From Paenibacillus jilunlii (GTDB lineage: Bacteria > Bacillota > Bacilli > Paenibacillales > Paenibacillaceae), in assembly GCF_900102965.1 (NCBI RefSeq), contig NZ_FNGM01000007.1:56686-120685 (forward strand): DNA of 64,000 nt, written 5' to 3'. The translations under genes were made by a program, and so were the position numbers. Shown here in pieces: positions 29,755 to 38,869 of this stretch. Under the pieces are notes generated by a model. It ran no database searches. It was not told where the DNA came from and saw only the letters and a program-made list of their open reading frames with translations. Numbering within the stretch: the first letter of the stretch is position 1; every line of letters starts with the position of its first letter.

Positions 29755-30638
29755 TAGTATTCAATCCTTTCATTACGCCGGGCGAACAGCAGCTGGTACA
29801 GCGCCGTAACCACAAGCGTGAATATAAAGATCAGAACGGCTATGGCGTTCCCGTATCCGTATTTGAAGTTGGTAATTGCGTATTTAATCATATAAGTGGC
29901 CATTACCTCAGTTGAGCCTGCCGGTCCGCCCTTCGTCATGACGATCACGATATCCGCAGCCTTCATGGCACCGGCGATGGACAGCATAATCACAACGGAA
30001 ATGATCGGGACGATCAGCGGCAACGTGATGCGTGTAGCCCGCTGGAAGCCCGTAGCGCCGTCAATAGCTGCAGCCTCATCCAGCTCCCCTGGGATGGATA
30101 GAATCGCTGCCAGCACCATTACAATGTAGAATCCGGTCCACTGCCAGGCGTTGGTGATCAGAATGGACAGCATGGCGAACCTTTCATCCGACAGCCAATA
30201 TACCGGTTCGATTCCCACGATCCCCAGCACTTTATTGAACAATCCGATATTGGGCTCATAGATGAACCCCCACAGGATGCCAATAACCGCTGTAGACATA
30301 ATGGAAGGCATGAACACTGCTGTCTTATAGAGTCCCTTCAGCTTTTTGACATTAGCAATCAGCAGTGAGAACAGCACAATCAGTGGGACCTGTATGAATA
30401 CAGAGAATAAAATAAACCAGCCGTTATTTTTGACGGAAGTCCAGAAACGGTCATCGCCAAGAGCCTTTTCGAAATTACTCATTCCTGTGTATTTAACGGT
30501 GTCCGAAACGCCGTTCCAGCTGGTCAGACTGTAGTACAGCGAGCTGAAAATCGGATAAATAAAAAATATCAAAAACAGGACTAACGCAGGCAATATAAAC
30601 AAGGTGAACACCAGTGGATTTCTAAGTGATTTGTTCAT
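29754..30638 (-). CDS. Carbohydrate ABC transporter permease, MalF type
   Basis: A 294-residue CUT1 permease with six helices. Family features include YPIFSSLYYSLTSWNG after helix 1 and the EAA loop LDEAAAIDGATGFQRATRITLP near residue 185 (partial: LDEAAAIDGATG). It pairs with the downstream MalG-type permease. A long hairpin and a terminator lie between it and the binding-protein gene upstream, so its expression is probably lower than that of the binding protein. Confidence 0.94.
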   Translation of the reverse strand: MNKSLRNPLVFTLFILPALVLFLIFFIYPIFSSLYYSLTSWNGVSDTVKYTGMSNFEKALGDDRFWTSVKNNGWFILFSVFIQVPLIVLFSLLIANVKKLKGLYKTAVFMPSIMSTAVIGILWGFIYEPNIGLFNKVLGIVGIEPVYWLSDERFAMLSILITNAWQWTGFYIVMVLAAILSIPGELDEAAAIDGATGFQRATRITLPLIVPIISVVIMLSIAGAMKAADIVIVMTKGGPAGSTEVMATYMIKYAITNFKYGYGNAIAVLIFIFTLVVTALYQLLFARRNERIEY

Positions 30639-30691
30639 GACTTTCCTCCGATTGCTTGAGAATCAGGGTGCTGTTTATATTTTTACAAGTG

Positions 30692-30733
30692 GAAACGGCT
30701 TCGCCGTCCTCTGCAAGAGGCGGCTTCCGTTTC
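30692..30733 (-). repeat. Long hairpin upstream of the permease gene
   Basis: GAAACGG and CCGTTTC enclose an inner stem GCCG.CCTCT/AGAGG.GGC. The hairpin sits between the binding-protein terminator and the MalF-type permease gene, with no T-run, and may stabilise or process the mRNA. Confidence 0.7.
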
Positions 30734-30790
30734 AGCGGGAAATAGAAGGAACCTTTATAGCGAGAAGCATATAAATGCTTATATTTTAAA

Positions 30791-30822
30791 AATGTACCCT
30801 GGAGCAAGCACCAGGGTACATT
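30791..30822 (-). terminator. Terminator between binding-protein and permease genes
   Basis: AATGTACCCTGG and CCAGGGTACATT form a perfect 12-bp stem with an eight-base loop, followed on the minus strand by a short T-run. Partial read-through would give excess binding protein over permease. Confidence 0.85.
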
Positions 30823-30836
30823 CCGTGTACCGTTCC

Positions 30837-32246
30837 TTATTCCACTGCTGCGTTGGCTTCTTCTTGAACTTTTTGCAGGGCCTCGCCCATTTTTTCAGGG
30901 GTGGTCTGCCCGCCAATCAGCTTCTGAATCTGAATATTGCTGATTTCAGTAGTCACATCCGCCTGTACCAGGGAGTCGAAGGCCGGGAATGAAGATTCGG
31001 AGTTGTTCAGCACAGCCACAATTTCACTCATCAAGTCGTCGGTGATATTTTTGTTCAGTACAGCCTGATCAATTTTCATGGCTGGCAGCACGCCATCTTC
31101 AACCAAACCGCGAATCTGCATTTCCTCATTGTACATATTCTTAATGAAAGACTTCACTGCAGCGAGCTGGCGTCCATCTTCACCAGCAGTAGCCGAGAAG
31201 CCATATCCGTTGTTCACATCGCGCATCAAAGCTGTCTGATCGCCAACACCGCCCTCCACCGGCGGAATGTTGAAGAATCCAACCTTGCCGATCAGGCCTT
31301 CACCGGATTGGCCTGCCTTAAATACAGAGGACTTCCAGGTGCCGTCATACATTAGAATCGCTTCACCGCTGGTAAACTGGGTAGTGTATTCAGCATATTC
31401 AAAGCCAAGCTCGCCTTTTTTGAAGTAGCCTTTGTCTTCCCATTCCTTATACTTGGCAAACCCTTTAACCACATTCGGATCGCTCCATTTGGCTTCTCCG
31501 GTGGCGAATTTAGCCGTCACATCCGGCCCGGCATAACGCGACCAGAGATGGTTAGCCAGCATCAAAGGCACCCAGCCTGCTTTGGAGGCTCCAGCCAGCG
31601 GCACTTTACCATCAGCTTTGATATCGGCAAGCTGCTGCTCCAATTCAGCAAAGGTTGTCGGCGCCTTCCAGCCTTTGCTGGTGTAATATTCTTTATTATA
31701 GAAGAAACCTTCACCGGAGCCGCCGATCGGCAGTCCGTAGATCTTACCTTCGTACGTAAACGGATCAAGATTGGAGAACTTGTCTTTGATGCCCAGTTCC
31801 TCCAGGATCGGCGTCAGATCAAGCAATTTGCCTTCCTTGGCATATATTTTGGAATCAGGGCTGCCGAAGAGGTCAAAAATCTCCGGAGGGTTGCCGGCCG
31901 CCATTTCACCGCGCAGCTTCTCCTTACGGTTGACATCCGAGTCCACACCGTCCAGCTTAAAAGTGAGTCCAGGGACTTCCGCTTGCACTTTCCCTACAAC
32001 ATCCTCCAGGATCGCGAGCCGCTTCTGTTTGTCGGCCCCCACCTGCGTATGACGAATGGTCATTTCAAAAGGCTCGCTGCTGGCCGGCTCTTCCGTAGCA
32101 GGTGCATTCGTAGCATTCCCAGCATTGGCCCCCTTGGTTGCGGCTGCCTCACCATTATTGCCATTGGAATTACTGCCGCCGCAGCCAGCCAATACTGCAG
32201 AGCTTACGAACAGCAGGGACAAGAGCAATGTTACACTTTTCTTCAT
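30837..32246 (-). CDS. Carbohydrate ABC transporter substrate-binding lipoprotein
   Basis: A 469-residue CUT1 extracellular solute-binding protein. The signal peptide ends SAVLAGC with lipid-modified C22, followed by an Asn/Gly/Ala-rich spacer to about residue 55. The binding fold includes GKIYGLPIGGSGEGFFYNKEY (partial: GKIYGLPIGG), TFAELEQQLADIK and GEAILMYDGTW. The start at 32246 follows GGGAGGG; the frame extends upstream without support. The ligand is probably an oligosaccharide, sensed by the downstream kinase/regulator pair. Confidence 0.94.
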   Translation of the reverse strand: MKKSVTLLLSLLFVSSAVLAGCGGSNSNGNNGEAAATKGANAGNATNAPATEEPASSEPFEMTIRHTQVGADKQKRLAILEDVVGKVQAEVPGLTFKLDGVDSDVNRKEKLRGEMAAGNPPEIFDLFGSPDSKIYAKEGKLLDLTPILEELGIKDKFSNLDPFTYEGKIYGLPIGGSGEGFFYNKEYYTSKGWKAPTTFAELEQQLADIKADGKVPLAGASKAGWVPLMLANHLWSRYAGPDVTAKFATGEAKWSDPNVVKGFAKYKEWEDKGYFKKGELGFEYAEYTTQFTSGEAILMYDGTWKSSVFKAGQSGEGLIGKVGFFNIPPVEGGVGDQTALMRDVNNGYGFSATAGEDGRQLAAVKSFIKNMYNEEMQIRGLVEDGVLPAMKIDQAVLNKNITDDLMSEIVAVLNNSESSFPAFDSLVQADVTTEISNIQIQKLIGGQTTPEKMGEALQKVQEEANAAVE

Positions 32247-32418
32247 TGGGGTGACCCTCCCTATATGTTGATTTCCCTTACATCTCTTATTATAGAAAAC
32301 AAGGTTTGTTACCGTAAGGTTAAGATTCATCCACAGCAGGGATAAAAACCTCTAATGTAAGCGAAATCAAACGAGTTATCTATCTCCCCACGTTATATAA
32401 CCTCACTCATCCATACAG

Positions 32419-32459
32419 AAAAAAACCGTTCCAACAGTAGTTACACTATTGGAACGGCT
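32419..32459 (-). terminator. Terminator after pflA
   Basis: CCGTTCCAA and TTGGAACGG flank a loop and are followed by seven T on the minus strand. Confidence 0.93.
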
Positions 32460-32476
32460 TGGGTATATCAAGCAGC

Positions 32477-33214
32477 TTAAACTAATGCAGTTTGCTTGCG
32501 GCCTTCTTCAATCAGCCGGTACGCACGCTGGACTTCTTCTTCGGTTGGTGAAGGGACCCCTTCCAGCTCATAAGGTCTTCCGAGCACTTCCCATTTATAG
32601 ATACCCATCTGATGATAAGGGAGGATTTCAAATTTTTCCACACCGTTTAATGTGCCAATGAAGCGTCCCAAGTTCACAAGGTCCTCTTCACGGTCATGAA
32701 TCCCTGGCACATACACATGACGTATCCACATCTTGCGGTTATGGTCAGACAGCCACCGGGCCAGCTTCAGCGTACGCTCATTGGATTTACCGGTAAGCTT
32801 GATATGCGCTTCATCATCAATATGCTTCAGATCAAGCAGCACCAGATCTGTCAGTTCAAGCAGATCATTGATCTTGTCGCCTTCATTATAACCGTTAGTG
32901 TCAAGTGTAGTATGCAAATTCCAGCGTTTCTTTACTTCAGTAAACAGCTGTTTTACAAAATGCGCCTGCAGGGTTGGTTCACCACCGGAAACGGTCAACC
33001 CGCCACCGGAGGAGCGGTAATAATTCAAATACGGCTCAATTTCGGCGAGCACCTCTTCGATACTCATTTCTCTGCCTTCATTCAATCCCCAGGTATCAGG
33101 ATTATGGCAGTATTGGCATTTCAAGAGACAGCCCTGCATGAACAAAACAAAACGAATACCTGGTCCGTCAACGGTTCCAAAGGTTTCTAAGGAATGTATA
33201 TGTCCGTTAGCCAT
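32477..33214 (-). CDS. pflA: Pyruvate formate-lyase activating enzyme
   Basis: A 245-residue radical SAM enzyme that installs the glycyl radical on PflB. The cluster motif CLLKCQYC has C29, C33 and C36. SGGGLTVSGGEPTLQ is the glycine-rich SAM-binding segment, and ETFGTVDGPGIRFVLF at the N terminus is typical. It lies downstream of pflB, separated by about 130 bp with a small hairpin, and is probably cotranscribed from the Fnr-type promoter. Confidence 0.97.
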   Translation of the reverse strand: MANGHIHSLETFGTVDGPGIRFVLFMQGCLLKCQYCHNPDTWGLNEGREMSIEEVLAEIEPYLNYYRSSGGGLTVSGGEPTLQAHFVKQLFTEVKKRWNLHTTLDTNGYNEGDKINDLLELTDLVLLDLKHIDDEAHIKLTGKSNERTLKLARWLSDHNRKMWIRHVYVPGIHDREEDLVNLGRFIGTLNGVEKFEILPYHQMGIYKWEVLGRPYELEGVPSPTEEEVQRAYRLIEEGRKQTALV

Positions 33215-33267
33215 ATGAGGTCATCCTTCCGAAAATTTAAAATTTTAATCAATTTTAAACAAGATTT

Positions 33268-33293
33268 TACCGCCCTTGAGGTCAAGAGCGGTA
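33268..33293 (-). repeat. Hairpin between pflB and pflA
   Basis: TACCGCTCTTGA and TCAAGGGCGGTA form a 12-bp stem with one mismatch and a two-base loop. The following sequence is only moderately T-rich, so it may be a leaky terminator or a processing site that lowers pflA expression relative to pflB. Confidence 0.6.
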
Positions 33294-33346
33294 TCACCTT
33301 GCAGCTATTTCACTGTATACCTAGAACCCAAGCTACCGCTTGTGTA

Positions 33347-35608
33347 TTACATTGCACCGTGGAATGTGCGGTTGATAACATCCATTTGTTGTTCACGAGT
33401 CAGCTTGATGAAGTTAACAGCATAACCGGATACGCGGATGGTCAATTGTGGGTAGTTCTCTGGGTGTTCCATAGCATCCAGCAATTGTTCGCGGGCAAAT
33501 ACGTTAACATTCAGGTGGTGACCTTTGCTTGCAAAGTATCCGTCAAGCATCGATACCAGGTTGGATTTACGTCCTTCTTCTTCTTTACCCAGTGCTTTTG
33601 GCACAATGGAGAAGGTGTTGGAGATACCATCCAAGCTATCTTCGTACGGCAGTTTGGCAACAGAACTCAGGGAAGCCAATGCACCTTTCTTGTCGCGTCC
33701 GTGCATAGGGTTCGCACCAGGAGCAAATGGTTCGCCTTTTTTACGTCCATCAGGAGTAGTACCAGTTTTCTTGCCATATACTACGTTGGAAGTAATCGTC
33801 AGGATCGATTGAGTCGGCAGCGCATCACGGTAAGCGTGGTGCTTGCGGATCATTGTCATGAACGATTCAACCAGTTCTACTGCGATGCTGTCGACGGCAT
33901 CGTCATTGTTACCATAGCAAGGGAATTCGCCTTCAGTTTCGAAGTCTACCGCGATACCTTGTTCGTTACGGATTACTTTTACCTTAGCGTGTTTGATGGC
34001 GCTCAGGGAGTCAGCTGCTACAGACAGACCAGCAATACCGCAAGCCATAGTCCGCAGAATATCGCGGTCATGCAGAGCCATTTCGATACGTTCGTAAGAA
34101 TATTTATCGTGCATGTAGTGGATAACATTCAGGGTGTTCATGTATGTCTTAGCCAGCCACTCCATCATCGGTTTGAAGCGTTTCATGACTTCATCATAGT
34201 CAAGATATTCGGAAGTGATGGCAGGATACTCAGGACCAACCTGTACGCCGGATTTTTCATCCACACCGCCGTTGATTGCATACAGCAGAGCTTTTGCCAG
34301 GTTGGCACGGGCTCCGAAGAACTGCATTTGTTTACCGATGCGCATTGCGGATACGCAGCAAGCAATACCATAGTCGTCTCCGTAGATCGGACGCATCAAA
34401 TCGTCATTTTCATATTGAATCGAGCTGGTTTCGATGGAAACCTTCGCACAGTATTTTTTGAAGCCTTCAGGCAATTTTTCCGACCACAGTACAGTCAGGT
34501 TTGGCTCTGGAGCTGGTCCCAGATTGTACAGGGTGTGGAGGAAACGGAAGCTGTTCTTGGTAACGCGTGTTGTTCCGTCTACAGACATACCGCCGATGGA
34601 TTCAGTAACCCATGTAGGGTCTCCACTGAACAATTCGTTATAGTCAGGAGTACGCAGGAACTTCACGATACGCAGTTTCATGATGAAGTGGTCAGCCAGT
34701 TCTTGTGCTTGTTCTTCAGTCAAAGTGCCTTCTGCAAGGTCACGTTCTACATAGATATCAAGGAAAGAGGATACGCGTCCAAGGGACATAGCCGCACCGT
34801 TCTGTTCCTTAATAGCAGCGAGATAACCGAAGTATACCCACTGGAAAGCTTCTTTGGCGTTGTTAGCAGGTTTGGAGATATCCATTCCATGCATTTGGGC
34901 CATTTGTTTCAGTTCGCCGAGTGCACGAATCTGTTCGGAAAGTTCTTCACGAAGACGGATAACGCTATCGGTCATGGAATCTACTTCAAGATTCGCGAGA
35001 TCTTGTTTCTTTTCTTTAATCAGGAAGTCAACGCCGTAAAGAGCTACACGACGGTAGTCACCGATGATGCGGCCGCGGCCGTATGCATCAGGAAGACCTG
35101 TGATGATACCGGCTTTACGAACAGCTCTCATTTCGGAAGTATATGCATCAAATACGCCTTGGTTATGCGTTTTGCGGATGTTCGTGAACATGTCAACAAT
35201 GCCTTGCGGAAGTTCGAAGCCATAAGCCTTGGTGGCATCGATCATCATCTTGATTCCGCCAAACGGTTGAATGGAACGTTTGAAAGGCGCATCAGTCTGA
35301 ACGCCGACAATTTGTTCCTTGTCTTTGTCAATGTAGCCAGGTTGGTGGGATACGATAGTGGATACTGTGTTAACATCCACATCCAGTACGCCGCCATTAG
35401 CAATTTCCTGCTTGGTCATTTCGGAAATAATCTTCCAAAGTTCAGTAGTGTTGTTAGTAGGACCTGCAAGGAAATCTTCCTTGCCAAGATAAGGTTTGAT
35501 GTTCTTTTCAATAAAATCATTCACATTTACTTTTCTGGACCATTTTCCTTTTACAAAACCGCGCCATCCAGCCTTAACTTCTTGTACATCTTTTTCAATC
35601 ACCGACAT
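33347..35608 (-). CDS. pflB: Pyruvate formate-lyase
   Basis: It converts pyruvate and CoA to acetyl-CoA and formate under anoxia. The 753-residue protein has the adjacent active-site cysteines C417 and C418 in [12 protein letters not shown]. The glycyl radical residue is G728 in [11 protein letters not shown]. The C terminus NRTFHGAM is typical. GGAGGGATTTAGC sets the ATG at 35608; an in-frame ATG 15 bp upstream overlaps the ribosome binding site. It forms a fermentation block with pflA downstream and adhE upstream, and its promoter carries a double Fnr-type site. Confidence 0.98.
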   Translation of the reverse strand: MSVIEKDVQEVKAGWRGFVKGKWSRKVNVNDFIEKNIKPYLGKEDFLAGPTNNTTELWKIISEMTKQEIANGGVLDVDVNTVSTIVSHQPGYIDKDKEQIVGVQTDAPFKRSIQPFGGIKMMIDATKAYGFELPQGIVDMFTNIRKTHNQGVFDAYTSEMRAVRKAGIITGLPDAYGRGRIIGDYRRVALYGVDFLIKEKKQDLANLEVDSMTDSVIRLREELSEQIRALGELKQMAQMHGMDISKPANNAKEAFQWVYFGYLAAIKEQNGAAMSLGRVSSFLDIYVERDLAEGTLTEEQAQELADHFIMKLRIVKFLRTPDYNELFSGDPTWVTESIGGMSVDGTTRVTKNSFRFLHTLYNLGPAPEPNLTVLWSEKLPEGFKKYCAKVSIETSSIQYENDDLMRPIYGDDYGIACCVSAMRIGKQMQFFGARANLAKALLYAINGGVDEKSGVQVGPEYPAITSEYLDYDEVMKRFKPMMEWLAKTYMNTLNVIHYMHDKYSYERIEMALHDRDILRTMACGIAGLSVAADSLSAIKHAKVKVIRNEQGIAVDFETEGEFPCYGNNDDAVDSIAVELVESFMTMIRKHHAYRDALPTQSILTITSNVVYGKKTGTTPDGRKKGEPFAPGANPMHGRDKKGALASLSSVAKLPYEDSLDGISNTFSIVPKALGKEEEGRKSNLVSMLDGYFASKGHHLNVNVFAREQLLDAMEHPENYPQLTIRVSGYAVNFIKLTREQQMDVINRTFHGAM

Positions 35609-35754
35609 GCTAAATCCCTCCATTTATATTTATTATATTTGTAGAGATCGCGGGCTTGAAGGTTAATCCCGTGTCTCGTGATCCCAAAAAAAGATCTGAT
35701 TGTTATAAAATTCACAATTATATCTTCATAATAGGGACCGTTGTTTATATAAAC

Positions 35755-35760
35755 ATTTTA
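35755..35760 (-). promoter_or_regulatory. -10 box of the pflB promoter
   Basis: TAAAAT on the minus strand. It predicts a start near 35748, which puts the nearer Fnr-type site at about -41.5, the classical activation position. Confidence 0.65.
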
Positions 35761-35781
35761 GTTTATTTTCTGAAAAAGGAC

Positions 35782-35818
35782 TGTGACAAATATCACTATT
35801 TCGGTGATATTTGTCACT
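35782..35818. promoter_or_regulatory. Double Fnr-type operator upstream of pflB
   Basis: Two TGTGA-N6-TCACT-type sites lie side by side: TGTGACAAATATCACT at 35782-35797 and a second (GTGATATTTGTCACT) at 35803-35818. Together they form a perfect inverted repeat, GTGACAAATATCAC and GTGATATTTGTCAC, with a seven-base spacer. The centres are 21 bp apart, two helical turns. Confidence 0.88.
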
Positions 35819-35872
35819 TCCATCCAGTTCCATATTAACCTTTAACCTTATTCTTTGCCATAGAACCGTTAA

Positions 35873-38494
35873 TTAGTTGTCGAATCTGCCGTAGAAAGCA
35901 TTACGGTATACATCAGCAAGCTCGGAAACCAGCGGGAGCTTAGGGTTGGCAGTTGTACATTGGTCTTCAAATGCACGGTCAGCCAGATAATCTACACGGG
36001 ATTCGAAATCCTTAGGATCGAAACCAAGCGCCTGGAACGACTCTTCGATGCCGAGTTTTTTGTTCATGTCGCGGATTGCGTTGATCAAGCTTGTTACGCC
36101 TTCTTCAGTGGTGCGGGCAGGCAATCCCAGAATGCGGGCGATTTCGGCATAGCGTTCGTCAGCTACAAAGTGCGAATATTTAGGGAACGAAGCGAACTTC
36201 GTAGGTTTCTTAGCATTGTAGCGGATGACATGCGGCATCAGAATGGCATTGGTGCGGCCATGGGCAGTGTGATACTGTCCGCCCCATTTGTGCGCCAAGC
36301 TGTGGTTGATGCCCAGGAATGCGTTGGCAAAGGCCATACCAGCCAGCGTAGATGCGTTGTGCATTTTTTCGCGGGCAAGCTTGTCGCCTTGCAGTGCCGA
36401 TTTTTCAAGGTATTGGAATACCAGTTGGATAGCTTTGATAGCCAGACCGTCAGTGTAGTCACTTGCCATAACCGAAACGTAAGCTTCGATGGCATGTGTC
36501 AGAACGTCCATACCTGTATCGGCAACAGCTGTTTTTGGCAAGCTGTATACAAACTCAGGATCGATGATCGCTACGTCTGGAGTCAGCTCGTAGTCAGCCA
36601 ATGGGTATTTCGTATTGTTGGCAGTAGTTTTATCAGTAATAACCGCGAAAGATGTTACTTCAGAACCTGTACCCGAAGTAGTTGGAATCGCTACGAATTT
36701 CGCTTTGTTTCCAAGCTTAGGGAATTTGTATACGCGTTTGCGGATATCCATGAACTTCTGTTTCAGACCGTTGAAGTCAGCGTCCGGATGTTCGTAGAAC
36801 AGCCACATGCCTTTGGCAGCATCCATTGGGGAACCGCCGCCGAGTGCGATGATGCAGTCCGGCTGGAATCTGTTCATCATAGCAGTACCTTTTTCTACAG
36901 TTGTAGTCGATGGGTCCGGTTCAACTTCCGAGAACACTTCGATCGCTACTGGAGTCTGGCGTTGACGCAGGTAGTGCTCAACTCTTTCTACATAGCCCAG
37001 TTTCACCATCATAGGGTCAGTGATAATTGCTACGCGTGTGATGTCAGGCATTTTGGCCAGGTACTGAGTGGCACCTTTTTCGAAGTAAATCTTGTCAGGT
37101 ACTTTAAACCATTGCATATTCACGGTACGACGGTTCACCCTTTTCACGTTGATCAGATTGATGGCAGTTACGTTCTGCGATACAGAGTTGCGGCCGTAAG
37201 ATCCGCAGCCCAGAGTCAGTGAAGGGATATTCGTATTGTAGATATCGCCGATTGCGCCGTGTGTGGAAGGCGAGTTGACGAGAATACGTCCGGTCTGCAG
37301 ACGGTTCGAGAACTTCATGATCACTTCTTCGTTATTGGAGTGGATGGCCGAGCTGTGGCCCATACCGCCAAATTCTACAACCTGTGCTGCGCGTTCGATA
37401 CCCTGGTCAGCATTTTTAACCTTGTAGCATGCCAGAACCGGGCTCAATTTTTCAGCGGACAGCGGATATTTGGTGCCTACGCCTTCAAGCTCTGCTACCA
37501 GGATCTTAGTGCCGGCAGGAACCTGAATACCGCACATTTCAGCAATCTTCACTGCAGATTGACCTACAATTGCAGGGTTAACTGCGCATTTTTCCACGTT
37601 CATAGCGCCGCTTGTCAACTTGGCAGCTTCTTCTTTATTTACAAAGTAGCAGCCGTTGGCGATCATTTTCTTCTTCACTTGGTCGAAGATCGCTTCTTCA
37701 ATGATAACTGCTTGTTCGGAAGCGCAGATCATACCATTGTCGAATGTTTTGGAAAGGATGATGTCCGTTACTGCCTGATCGATATCGGCACTTTTTTCAA
37801 TGAAGGCAGGCACGTTACCAGGACCTACGCCAAGAGCCGGTTTGCCGCAGCTGTAAGCTGCCTTAACCATTGCCGAACCGCCTGTTGCCAGGATCAGCGC
37901 AACATCCGGATTGTTCATAAGTGCGTTTGTTTTGTCCATCGTTGGCAGCTCGATCCACTGGATGCAGTTCTCAGGAGCACCGGCTTTTACGGCTGCGTCA
38001 TGTAGAATCTTAGCTGCTGCGGCACTACATTCTTGCGCAGATGGATGGAAACCGAATATAATAGGATTACGTGTCTTAGCGGCAATCAGTGCCTTAAACA
38101 TCGTGGTGGATGTTGGGTTGGTTACCGGTGTGATACCCATAACGATTCCGACCGGTTCGGCAATTTTTTGGAAACTGTCATATTGATTGTCTTCTACAAC
38201 GCCTACTGTCTTGTCATACTTAATTCCGTGCCAGATATATTCTGTTGCGAAGATGTTCTTCGTGATTTTGTCTTCATAAACGCCGCGGCCTGTTTCTTCT
38301 ACGGCGAGTTTTGCCAGGTACATGTGCTTGTCGAGTCCTGCCAGAGCCATTGCATGAACGATTGTGTTAACCTGCTCTTGATCCAGCTGCATGTAAGCTT
38401 CTTGAGCTTTCTTTGCTTTATCCACCAAAGTCTGAATATATTCTTCAGCAGTGGTTTGTTTCACTTGGGCGGCGACTTCGTTCTTAACTGCCAT
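35873..38494 (-). CDS. adhE: Bifunctional aldehyde-alcohol dehydrogenase
   Basis: It reduces acetyl-CoA to acetaldehyde and then to ethanol, reoxidising NADH during fermentation. The N-terminal aldehyde dehydrogenase half (about 1-440) has catalytic C257 in NGMICASEQ. The C-terminal iron-dependent alcohol dehydrogenase half (about 455-873) shows GGGSPMDAAK, TTSGTGSEVT, DTGMDVLTHAIEAY and the ligand histidines in GINHSLAHKWGGQYHTAHG (partial: NHSLAHKWG). Length and order are normal. AGGACGAGGGAG precedes the ATG. It is upstream of pflB but has its own regulatory region, so both respond separately to anoxia. Confidence 0.98.
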   Translation of the reverse strand: MAVKNEVAAQVKQTTAEEYIQTLVDKAKKAQEAYMQLDQEQVNTIVHAMALAGLDKHMYLAKLAVEETGRGVYEDKITKNIFATEYIWHGIKYDKTVGVVEDNQYDSFQKIAEPVGIVMGITPVTNPTSTTMFKALIAAKTRNPIIFGFHPSAQECSAAAAKILHDAAVKAGAPENCIQWIELPTMDKTNALMNNPDVALILATGGSAMVKAAYSCGKPALGVGPGNVPAFIEKSADIDQAVTDIILSKTFDNGMICASEQAVIIEEAIFDQVKKKMIANGCYFVNKEEAAKLTSGAMNVEKCAVNPAIVGQSAVKIAEMCGIQVPAGTKILVAELEGVGTKYPLSAEKLSPVLACYKVKNADQGIERAAQVVEFGGMGHSSAIHSNNEEVIMKFSNRLQTGRILVNSPSTHGAIGDIYNTNIPSLTLGCGSYGRNSVSQNVTAINLINVKRVNRRTVNMQWFKVPDKIYFEKGATQYLAKMPDITRVAIITDPMMVKLGYVERVEHYLRQRQTPVAIEVFSEVEPDPSTTTVEKGTAMMNRFQPDCIIALGGGSPMDAAKGMWLFYEHPDADFNGLKQKFMDIRKRVYKFPKLGNKAKFVAIPTTSGTGSEVTSFAVITDKTTANNTKYPLADYELTPDVAIIDPEFVYSLPKTAVADTGMDVLTHAIEAYVSVMASDYTDGLAIKAIQLVFQYLEKSALQGDKLAREKMHNASTLAGMAFANAFLGINHSLAHKWGGQYHTAHGRTNAILMPHVIRYNAKKPTKFASFPKYSHFVADERYAEIARILGLPARTTEEGVTSLINAIRDMNKKLGIEESFQALGFDPKDFESRVDYLADRAFEDQCTTANPKLPLVSELADVYRNAFYGRFDN

Positions 38495-38570
38495 CTCCCT
38501 CGTCCTCCTGTCAATTTTTAGGTTGTTTTTCTCTACACATTTATCTTATCACATCGCATCAGGGTTGTAT

Positions 38571-38586
38571 AGTGAAATCTTTCACA
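38571..38586. promoter_or_regulatory. Fnr/Rex-type operator upstream of adhE
   Basis: AGTGAAATCTTTCACA fits the Fnr pattern (one mismatch). The wider string TAGTGAAATCTTTCACAA differs from the Rex consensus TTGTGAANNNNTTCACAA at one base. Its centre lies about 41 bp upstream of the start predicted from a TAAGAT -10 box. Confidence 0.75.
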
Positions 38587-38613
38587 AAGTATAAAGTTTT
38601 TTTTGATTTGTTT

Positions 38614-38627
38614 TCAAAGCGCTTTCA
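38614..38627. promoter_or_regulatory. cre-like site upstream of adhE
   Basis: TGAAAGCGCTTTGA on the minus strand matches the CcpA consensus TGWAANCGNTNWCA at 13 of 14 positions. It lies about 120 bp upstream of the adhE start. Confidence 0.6.
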
Positions 38628-38792
38628 TTCGCTCTTATTCAGGGTCCTGTTCCATTTTGTGTATAATTTTATCGCCCTTTTTGTCTTTTTTGCGAACGTG
38701 AATTTTTTCACTTGACATATTCCCCTCTTAAATAGCTTCTTCGCCTTAAAAACACGCCCGGCTGAGACGTTACCAAATCTCTATCTAAATAT

Positions 38793-38820
38793 GGAAAAAG
38801 ACCGGGGACCCCCGGCCTTC
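38793..38820 (-). terminator. Terminator after the second sugar-binding protein gene
   Basis: GGCCGGGGGTCCCCGGTC is a GC-rich hairpin followed by TTTTTCC on the minus strand. Confidence 0.85.
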
Positions 38821-38869
38821 TACCTTCTCAACTATTTCCTTGTCTTCACGGACTAATCTCTTCTCCGGA

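Larger units (their letters stand above)
38495..38792. other. adhE upstream region
   Basis: About 300 bp of AT-rich DNA with no gene. It carries an Fnr/Rex-type site and a cre-like site, listed separately, plus a possible -10 box TAAGAT (38548-38543) placed correctly for the Fnr-type site. Nothing else was recognised. Confidence 0.7.

Noticed and set aside
33194..35644. An 816-codon open frame antisense to pflB
   Set aside because: It mirrors the codon pattern of pflB, has no ribosome binding site or known domain, and pflB is certain.
35960..37222. A 420-codon open frame antisense to adhE
   Set aside because: It is a mirror of the certain adhE coding strand without start signals.
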